Shown here in pieces: positions 55,294-64,000 of a stretch of DNA of 64,000 nt. The DNA is taken from contig JAWWNJ010000026.1 of the NCBI GenBank assembly GCA_037176885.1, positions 1,426,001 through 1,490,000 on the forward strand, given 5' to 3'. The stretch's first letter is position 1; each line of letters starts with the position of its first letter. The notes beneath the pieces were generated by a model. The model had not been told where the DNA came from. It saw nothing but the letters and a program-made list of their open reading frames with translations, and did no database searches. A program made the translations under genes and the position numbers. Source of the stretch: Favolaschia claudopus. Its lineage: Eukaryota > Basidiomycota > Agaricomycetes > Agaricales > Mycenaceae.

Positions 55294-58078
55294 TTATTGA
55301 TCATCGGCGGTGATGCTATCGTTGGTGTCGTCTGCGGAAAGTAAAGAGAACGGCGAGTTGAGGATTGTCGCGGCCATTTCGCCAATGCCGTAGATGATGG
55401 ACTGCATGTAAGTCAGGGGATCGATCTCAGCGAGTCAGAAAGAAGAAAAACGCACAGAAGGATGTGCGCTAGGCTCGATCGGGATAATAGACCCATCCAC
55501 AACGAAAACGTTGGATGTGCCTGCAGCAGAATGAGCAAAGCGCATCGGAAACCGATATATAGGGATACGGACCTTTCACCTTGAGAGTCGAATCCACTAC
55601 GCTGCCCAACGCCGCCGTGCCCAAGGGATGATAGGCAACGCCAACGTTTTGCTTGATGAACTGCTGGAGCTGGGCGTCGGTGGTGATGCTGGCGCCAGGC
55701 GCGAGTTCGCCTGCAGGTACCGCTCCGCCGTCAGCGCTGGGCGGTGCGGAGGCGAGGAAGGGCGTAAGCGAGCTCTGTGCTGCGAAGCGGCGGGCTCGGG
55801 CGAGAGCTTTGGTCAGAATGTAGAGGTCGAAGGGCGATTCAAGGCTAGAAAGAAGTTAAAATTCGTGCTGAGCTGACGCGTCGAAAGAAACGGACAGTGC
55901 GAGATCAAATGCTGGGGCGACACGGGCGTCTGCGGAGACGATGTGCTGAAAGACAATTGCCGTTGAGTATCATTTTGTGACGGAGAATAAGATGAAAGCT
56001 AACGGAATACCCTCGGCTCATTGGATGCATCAAGATCGGCAAGAACACCAGATTACTTGGATTCGGGAAACCCATGAATTCGATGATGACGGCGTCGGAG
56101 TCGAACATGAGCTTCAATGCATTATGTGCAGATTTGCTGAGGCCTGGTGGGGCGGTATTGAGCAAGTTGCGGGCAATGATCCATTCGCTGGGAGTGAAGA
56201 GGGTGCGCGGGGTTTCGACTACATGATGACACAATTAGTGTGGGTTGCTCGGGTGTAAGGGACGGACGTACAGTTCAAAGTGAGCTGGAGTCCAGAGTTG
56301 GTGAGACCAGGGGCAAGAGCGGCGATGTATCGGGCGGTGGGTTCTGAGTGCGTCAAAGAATCGGTTTCAGGCGAAGGAAACAGGGAAGAAGAAAGACGTA
56401 CGCTCCATGAGATTCTCGCCAACCGCTGGGAGGTCGACGACGGTGGAAATGCCGAGGGGGTTCATAATCTATGGAAACCGAAACTACCTCAACAAAAAAA
56501 TTTGAGAGATGAAAACCGTATTTCGTACCTTGGGATTCCCTACGCCGCTCAACTCCAACACCTGCGGTGTGCCAAAGACACCTCCGCTCAGAACGACACG
56601 GTCGGCAGACTGAAGACTCGAGGATCAACGATTACTTCGAGTGGCGAGAACTTAGAAGACGAAAGCTCACCAGTGTGACCTTGTTGCCTGTGGAGCCATT
56701 GATATATTCCACACCAGTCGCCACGACCTTTCCGCCCTGCTTCTTGCTGCTCCATAGAATACGAGAAACGGTGGAGGTTGTTAAGACGTGTAAGTTAGAG
56801 CGACCGGCATTGGGGAGGTCTGTGTAAGGTGTTGAAATCGATGAGAAACACGAATCAAAAATTAGGTGAGAAGGAGTCCATGCGCACAGTAAGAATTGGC
56901 CGAGTACGAGCGCGTCGAATTCTGAAACATCGCTTTAGGAGCGTACCATATTCCACTCGGGTCGCCGCCGTTCTGATCCTGCGATTCTTTGCCGCCACAG
57001 GCTACGACGGCGGGGATGACGCCTTTGTTCCACACTCTGGCGTGGATGGAGTCAGCGACATGTTGTAACGGAAGTAAGGAGTGAAACGCACTCTCCGACC
57101 AAAGGCCTCTGTGTATCGCATATCGGGCCAGATTGACCGTGGTAGGAAGGAATGCTGGGTAGGCCGGGTGTTGTGGAAAATTTCTCCGCCTTTGTATAAT
57201 GATATTGGTACGAGGGAAAAAAACCCCGCAAACCATGTCAACGACTAACCTTCTTGATCGCGGCAGAGATAGTATTCCAAGTCCAACCAATCGCACCGAA
57301 CGCAGTTTGCCAGAGATCCAAGTCAATTCGATTAGGCCGAGTGAAGAGCGCGCCGTTGACTGCTGAAGAGCCGCTGAGTGAGGAATGCACATATATCAGC
57401 TCAGATTCAAACGCATAAGAAGGATGAGCACAACGCACCCAAGAACCCGACCCCTTGTCATCGCGATGGTCTGACCCGCCGCATACTGCAGGGGTAGCGA
57501 AGTATAATTCCAATCGACGGAGCTACCGGGCAGCGCTTGGATCGACGGGCCGCTGAGGTTGGCGATGTTCGGACTGAAGACCGTTGATCAGAATGAGACT
57601 TGGAGATGAGAAGTGGAAGGAAACGCGCACTTGTTGAAACCGCTGCGAATACGAGAAGAGAGAGATCAGAAATTTAAATTTGCGGATGATATCGGAATGA
57701 GACGCACTCAGCGCCAGCTTCCAGAACATAGATGATGTTGGTGGGATCCTCCGAGACTTGAAGTCGAAATTCAGTTCGTACTCGCACGGAAGCTAAAAGG
57801 AAGCAAACTCACGTCGCGTAGCAACGGCTAGACCTTGAAGACGAATCAGCATTCGAATGAGGAAATATGTCATGAGACACACCAGCAGTCCCTCCACCCA
57901 CGACCACGTACGTCGTCCGTTTGGAACCGATGAGACTGCTGGCGCTGGCAACGTCTCCCCCTTCTACTCCTTCTGCTGTTGTCGTTGTCGAATCTTCGGG
58001 ATCTTGTCCAGACACGAAGTTGGCTTTCAGTGCCACTGCAAAGAGTGCAGATGCACACAGGAGACGCCGGAACGACAT
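55294..58078 (-). CDS. secreted GMC oxidoreductase, aryl-alcohol-oxidase-like
   Basis: A flavoenzyme that oxidises alcohols or sugars outside the cell and makes H2O2 for lignin breakdown. By hand about 17 exons join in phase from Met-58078 to the stop at 55294. A signal peptide (MSFRRLLCASALFAVALKA) is followed by TTYVVVGGGTAG of the FAD-binding fold, YVLEAGAD, RGRVLGGSSAVNG of the first GMC signature, DQNGGDPSGIWY, VVLSGGVFGTPQVLELSGVG of the second signature (split), LMHPMSRG, and the C-terminal pair: VAYHPLGTAALG with the catalytic His and IEPSAHPS with the second His, the His-His pair of aryl-alcohol oxidases. Other AA3_2 activities (glucose oxidase, pyranose dehydrogenase) cannot be excluded. 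Every motif is present, so it appears functional. No intron retains a required motif. Confidence 0.85.
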
Positions 58079-59970
58079 CGCGCAAAGTCAGAAGGGAGAG
58101 AATGAGGTGGGGAGAAGATGGAGGGGGACGCCAAAGACGACTCGGAGAATCACCCGTTCGATGCCTCGGCTTTTAAATCGCGAGGATATACGGCCTCCGG
58201 TGCCTGTTTCCTTCCTGCCTTCGCACTATATCATCCCGCCCTGATTTACGCGTTAAGCGTCATTAGTGGAGGCGAGATTATTTTACCGTGATGTGCAAAG
58301 ATGCGCGAGGGGTCGGATGAATCGTATCCAGCTGATACCCAAAATGGTCTGACCTAGGACACATGAGCTTGGCGGGAATCGGTGCCGGATCCGTCCTTAC
58401 TCCACAAGCCGAACGCCACTAATTTCCTACGCGCAGTAAATTTGACGCTGATCACTGATACCAACGTTCGGGTCAAACATACTTGCTCCTGAATCAGGGA
58501 CTATAACTGGAGGCTAATCAATTTCATTTGTCTCGCATTTGCGTCCCCCTGTGAACACGGCCGCCGGATGGAAAGGGCAAGATAACCTAGGGTCGATTCC
58601 GATGATTTGTTTCATCTACTTTCCGGAAGAATCGGTGAGTGGAAAGAACGAGAACCAGAGGGGGTCATGGAGGGAGAGAAAAGGCAGGGAAAGCCGAACA
58701 ATCACGATGTCAAAAGGTCCACGCGAGTATCGGGCCGTCCAGTCCGTGATTCACGTAAGCGATGTCACCAGGAACCAAAATGGCGGAAGCTGAATTGAAC
58801 TGAGTTGAACATGGCCGGTTTCTCGGTTTGTTGGAGGGAACGCAGAGGAGGCCCTGGAATTATTACATCAGAAAAAAGCAGCAGAGCTCCTGCGGACCGT
58901 GCATAAAGAAACCCACAAAAATTTCGACTTTCAACCTTCGAAGTTCAACTCGGACCCAATGTGGCAACTTGCTCAGCAGCGTCGTTCCTGAATTGCGTAG
59001 GTGTCTGTGGGCGTATTTGTATATTCCACCCGCGAATCACTTAGTCTCCTACGCCACCAGTTTACCCCTGTCCACGTCCCTTGTTGCATCATCAAGGGCG
59101 TGGATAGACGGTGTCACAATTGTCAGTGTAATTATTGGAAATCGCACATCCGACACCGCTCACCCAAAGGAATTTTTGACGCCCTGCCAAACTACACATC
59201 TGCGAAGCGCAACATCAACACACCCATCGACGTTGGCCTGAATCAAAACGTTTCGAAAGTTACCACCGAGCATGAGTGATCATTACTCACAAGTGGATTT
59301 GAGATTCAATTCCTTCGGGGAAGGTTCCTGAGAGGTCTTTGCCAAAGCTAATATGTACACAAGGGATCAAAATCAACTTCATGTGTGATAAAGGAGCAAA
59401 GTTCGGGAGGGCGAAGAGACCACAACACTCCCCCAAAAATTGATAGATTGCCTTCAGGCTTCAAGTAGATTGCCAAAGTTGCTGCTCGACTTTCGAAGCC
59501 AGAGTGAGATTCATCCAATGCGTCCTGTGACACCAAGATAATAATGAATTGCAATGCAGCGAAGAAGCGTATGAACGCTGGAAGCGATGGAACATGGTGG
59601 GAGAGGACAAAGAGCGGAAGTGTCACAGAGATCAGGTGATGTGGTCACCTATTTCGGCAATCTCCGACCTATGCAGCAGCCTAATGTTCCGAGACTCAAT
59701 TCGGCACAGAAATACTTGCAAGTATGCGACACAGTGTAGAGTCCTTTTCCGACACAGTTCCATTTCTCTACTCTTGTATTTTACCATAGCTCAAAAACCC
59801 AAAGAAAAATTCTCCGTCCGTGATAAGTGATAAGTGGGTAAGTTCTACATTATACAAACACTATCCATAATATTCTTTATCCTCTTCTTCGGCCTGCCTT
59901 GAATAAATATGATCCTACTTACAGTAACGCAGAGTGGGTATTGCGACTCGGAAATGTGATAGACAAAAGA
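58079..59970. other. intergenic, no gene recognised
   Basis: About 1.9 kb between two minus-strand genes. Short overlapping ORFs on both strands show no recognisable content. The first part is the promoter of the GMC gene. Confidence 0.5.
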
Positions 59971-61843
59971 TCAAATCCCAATCGAATCTCGACTGGCGTG
60001 TTTTTTAGTTTCAGAGTGCATGTCCTGCGAAGCCGAAAATAAGGATTCAGAGCGAGAGAGAGCTCATAGAGGAAACGCACACTATGCATCGCCGACGTAT
60101 CATCATCATTCGTCGTCCGACTCTCGAGCCCCGTCCTCGTCCCCGTCCCCGTCCCAGTCATAACCATGCCCCCACTCGCACTGGCGCTCATACTCTCACT
60201 CCCACTCAGCACCGTCAACTCCAACGTTGTCGGCCTCCCCCACCGCATCTGACTCCCACTCGGCGGCGTAATCTCGCTGGGGCGGTCGAAGGAGGAGGGG
60301 TGGCCGCGGAGGTCTTTGCGCCGGAGTTTGCGCCGTGTATTGAGGATGTATAGCATGCAGTTTCTGGAGATGCCGGCGTAAGAAAGTTCGAGAGGAGGGG
60401 GAGAGGAGGAGGGGACGCACGCGTATATAATGGGGACGACGTCTAAGAGCACGAGGATCACCGAGTTGGTGAGCTGCGGCTTCAGCGCGGGACCCCCAAT
60501 TTGGGAGCATATGAGCATGAGTAGAGAGCTGGGCGGAGGGGTCAGCGAGCGGTGGAGAGATCCAGAAGCGTTTCGAGGATAATACAGCAGAGGAAAGATA
60601 GGAGACATTCGAATCGAATGAGCACTCACGCAATACTGACTGGCACACCAGTATGGAAACATATCCGTATCAACGTCCCGATGAGCTTGCGCGTACGCGA
60701 GAGGGCGTGTTGCCGTGCGGAGAGGAGGTAATAAAGGGTGAGGAAGGTGATCAAGGTGTCGGTTGCTGTTGCGTAAGTGAGCGATCGCTGTGAGAGGGTG
60801 GACGTAGAGGATCGATAGTGTGGAGGGAGGGCGTGGAAGGGAGCGAGAATGAGGTTCGGGAACGTACCGAAAGTACATGACAAATGTACTGCGACTGTAC
60901 ATCCGGTGCATGAGAATTAGGAGAGATCAGGGATGCGTATAGCAAGAGAACGTACACCAGTGGCTCGAGCGGCCGCTCCGTGCTATTACAGAGCCTGGTT
61001 AAGGAAGGTGAGTTCTTCCGAGGAAACACAAGTGCCATAAACACGTACAGTGACTGCGGCGGCAGCGAACCCCAACAGAATGAGGATGACCAGGGGAATG
61101 GCGAGCCACCAGCGGGAGCTGAGTTTGTACCTGAGGTTTGGTCAATGTCTATAAGCCAAATGAAGAAGGATGACAGCGAGCGGGGCAAGGGATGCGGGCG
61201 GAGGAAGGAAGGTACACACAGCCGATAGACGTAGTACAATTGAGCATAACCCGCTATGAGCGCCCCCTGGATGGAGTGAGCGGGACCACAAAGTAGGCTA
61301 TCAGACGAGAAAACACACCAATGGGATATTGACCGATCTGATACCACAGTTTGTTGAGTGCGACCCGTACCTAAAGGGTCGCGCATGTATATGATGTTGT
61401 TAATCCATACAATCGCGCTGCGGAGTGCGTCAGACCATGCTCGGAAAGCAAGATTGGACGCACAAAGACTGGATTGTCTTGAGCACAGTCAATACAAAGA
61501 GGATGGCGACCGCGATGTCGATTCGCAGCGATTCCTGGGCGAACCAAGAGACGTAGTTGTACACCTGCGTGACGAGAATGCCTTCAAGGAAAAGAACAGC
61601 GCTTGACCCGATTAACTGTATTTGAGATGGAAATCCAGAGTTTTTCTCTCGAACGAAGCACGCACCCATCCGCCCAAAACATAGTATATCAACCCTATTT
61701 CATCGACATTCTCTCTCAGCGTCCTGTTCTTTTGTTGGAAGAAGCACAGTAGGCGATTGCGTACCGAATTGAGGATCATCTTTGGTGAGGGCGGGAAGGA
61801 TCTGTCCGTACCCTATCGGCGTCGAGGTTGTCGTCGTCGTCAT
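59971..61843 (-). CDS. DUF6534-type seven-helix membrane protein, second member
   Basis: About ten exons on the minus strand. It starts MTTTTTSTPIGYGQILPAL, followed by short exons GLIYYVLGGW and LIGSSAVLFLEGILVTQVYNY, a helix LRIDIAVAILFVLTVLKT, then AIVWINNIIYMRDPL, LWYQIGQYPIG, ALIAGYAQLYYVYRL, WWLAIPLVILILLGFAAAAV, and the diagnostic DUF6534 segment: ATDTLITFLTLYYLLSARQ, GTLIRICFHTGVPVSIASLLLML and VPIIYANCMLYILNTRRKLR (part split by introns). A Gly/Ser/Thr-rich tail ends in a short last exon (stop at 59971-59973). The join near 61375 (between RDPL and the exon encoding LNKLWYQ) is off by one base in the simplest reading, so a small extra intron or a frameshift exists there. Its role is unknown; it is probably in the plasma membrane. 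Confidence 0.75.
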
Positions 61844-64000
61844 GGACAGCGTCGGGGGCGCGAACGAGGAGGATGACAAGGCGCGCCCCCAGCCTTCGGC
61901 CTGCATCCTAGCAGGGAATATATATACAGTTTCAAGGAAAAGAGGCGGGAAGAAGAGAAGAAGGTCGACGGTATCCACGTCTGTCAATTGGTGGGACGGT
62001 TTTATTTCGTAAGCGTGTCAAAAAATTGATGTGACGTAAATGCGGTTGAACTTGGCAATATTTCTGTGGCACGCCAGACGCCGCCGCCTACTTGCTGTCG
62101 AGGATTCAATTCGTTGGTGAGGTAAGGGGTGGACAGAGGCGTAAACGGTCTTTCAGGGTTTCGGTGAGTCTCATCCTCGTACCATCTACTGGCGGAAACC
62201 TCCGAGAATTTATTCGTTGGGGAGCGGGTGCAGCCATGCATGGTTGACCCTGCTGACACTTGCACATTCAGAACAAAGGATAGTCTAGGATAGTTCAAGT
62301 TTCTTCAATGTTTTTCGCTTGCTCAAATACTGCTGCCATGGATCAGACACATGTGGAGGTGCCTTGATCGTGATTTTGATTCAGCCACTGATCAGCTTCG
62401 AACGAATCGAAGCTTCGGCGAACAACGGTCGGGTTTTTTTTTCACTTGCCTAGAATCCTGTTCAATGAACACCTCGGCATGAATTTTCAACACGACGAAC
62501 CATCTAATCTCTGTAATATATGGGGAACCGAACCCACAATATTCAACGAGAGGCAACAAGGAGTGCGAACTAACCTTTTCTGTTCAAATTTGGTTCAACT
62601 TCGGGTCTATTAGTATCTTGGCCCACGTTGATCCTCGTCTGATCCTTTGTTCGATACCAACATTTCCGCTCTAATCCCTCTTGAGTCTTTGCAGGGTCGC
62701 AACTTTTCAATATGTTTTGGGCTGCCACGCGGTGGCGGAATGAGGTAACTACGGCACTTGCAACGCTGGGAACGAAACGAGCTGAACTCCGCCTTTCCAT
62801 GCCGTGTATGCCACCTATCTACCTATCTACCTACCTACCCTCTGGCCCTAGAAATTGTATTCTAGGCTAGAATACAAACCCCGCCGTCCCCAGTGCGGGA
62901 AAAAATCTGCGGCAGACCAAGAACGAGGAATACTTGGTATGGCACGCAAGTAGTATGCCATCAATGCCACTCCATCATAGAGGTAACTAGGTTACAAAAA
63001 GTTTCTACGCAATTACATATGCTCATGTGTGACGGGGAGGATGAGCCCAAAATTCACTGCAGGAGAATTCGCTGTATTCCTACTAGATATAAATTACCCG
63101 CTCGGAATATCGTACCAGTGGCTCATCTGTCAAGAAAGAATTCTCGGCCTCGAGTTGGTCTGCAGAACTTGAAGATTGGTCTTCTAATAGTTTTGCTATA
63201 TTGAAGCACGAGGTTGGACGTTCCTAAAATGGCAAAACTTGGTATAAAATGTCTTTTCTGTTCAGCAACGATTCCTAACTCGGATAGATTCAGGATGTAT
63301 GTTCGTGCTAAGGAGGGGGTACAAGGCTGTCTGCGATGATCTCCCGAGATGCAACTACATACTAGTAAAATAGTATCTGTTCGACTATAATAGTACTCCA
63401 TGATGATTGGTAGACATTGTTCCTGGTTTCCAGAACCGCCTCTAAGATGCGTGGGGTGACTTGGTGTGAGTGAGCGAATTATGCTCAGACCCCGAGATGA
63501 AAAGAAAGACCTTGAATTCGCCGAGATTCAACAGCCTGCATACGAGGCTGTTAACTTTGATAAGGGATGCAATATCCAAGATCTATATACTCACAAGGAA
63601 CTGACCGTTTGTGTCTTACTTGAAGCAAATCTTCGTTTTGTCGGGCAACCAATGCGGTAGTGAACAGAACACGAATAATATTCAATGATGCAAATTTCGG
63701 CAAAGGATTAAACCTATCTGAGCGGCGACCTCACAGCAAAAGGTGCGCTTCCTGTTGGGGAAGAGTGAAGAGATCGATTCATGCGGAATGGAAGACTTTG
63801 AGGCACGCGATAAATTGCAATCCAGCTTCTCAAACGTCTTTCAAACTCAAAGCTTTACCTGATTCTCTAATCGTGGAGAATCTAAGCTCCGAGTTCATCC
63901 GAGACTAAAATACGAACAATAAACTTCTACCGTATCTAACCGTGCCCATATGCAGACCGTCTGGCCAGAGAGCCCTCATCCTCGCACATACCCAGTGAGT
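61844..64000. other. right end of the window, no gene recognised
   Basis: About 2.1 kb with short ORFs only (the longest about 103 codons) and no recognised domain. It contains the CTAC/CTAT microsatellite at 62811-62840. Confidence 0.5.
62811..62840. repeat. CTAT/CTAC microsatellite
   Basis: About seven tandem tetramers (CTATCTACCTATCTACCTAC followed by CTACC). Confidence 0.85.

Overview
The window reads as nuclear DNA of a mushroom-forming basidiomycete (Agaricomycetes). The grounds are: genes split by many 40-70 bp GT-AG introns; several paralogous F-box/leucine-rich genes; a STE3-type pheromone receptor; two seven-helix DUF6534-type membrane proteins; a sesquiterpene synthase of the agaricomycete type; GMC oxidoreductases; a class 3 lipase; a STAND/NLR protein; and a Copia LTR retrotransposon. 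Species and chromosome cannot be told from the sequence alone. All gene models were spliced by eye from reading-frame continuity, splice-site consensus and family resemblance; none has transcript support.

Layout. 1-1677: the 3' part of a gene carrying a PHD-like finger and, in a phase-compatible continuation, a Zn2Cys6 cluster. 3089-4575 (+): DUF6534 membrane protein. 5519-6719 (-): sesquiterpene synthase with all catalytic motifs. 6720-9400: unresolved ORFs, an imperfect inverted repeat (8155-8472) and a clear MITE with 88 bp terminal inverted repeats and a TAA target duplication (8740-9392). 9463-15259: a duplicated block (A-B, A-x-B) holding about 4.9 kb of non-coding DNA with two minisatellites. 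15269-18464: two F-box genes (+ and -). 18571-20515: direct repeats R1 and R2 enclosing a decayed copy of the F-box gene at 43641-45134. 20936-23091 (+): STE3 receptor. 23438-24997 (+): F-box gene. 25225-30103 (-): Copia element with apparently identical LTRs, TCGCT target duplication and one frameshift. 30469-30833 (-): small secreted Cys-rich protein. 32022-34700 (+): alcohol-oxidase-like GMC enzyme. 35214-36560 (+): alpha/beta hydrolase. 36973 to about 38549 (-): paralogue of the 23.4 kb F-box gene. 39333-40701 (+): F-box gene with a frameshift. 41056-42701 (-): class 3 lipase. 43641-45134 (-): F-box gene. 46545-48433 (+): two GATA-finger genes in tandem. 51588-55057 (+): NLR. 55294-58078 (-): secreted aryl-alcohol-oxidase-like GMC enzyme. 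59971-61843 (-): second DUF6534-type protein.

The region does not look like one pathway. The terpene synthase has no P450, transporter or prenyl neighbour, so it is an orphan rather than part of a visible cluster. The overall character is a fast-evolving accessory region: expanded F-box/LRR, NLR and GATA families, secreted oxidases and a lipase for interaction with wood, litter or hosts, an effector-like small protein, a recent retrotransposon, MITEs, segmental duplications and decay by short duplications.
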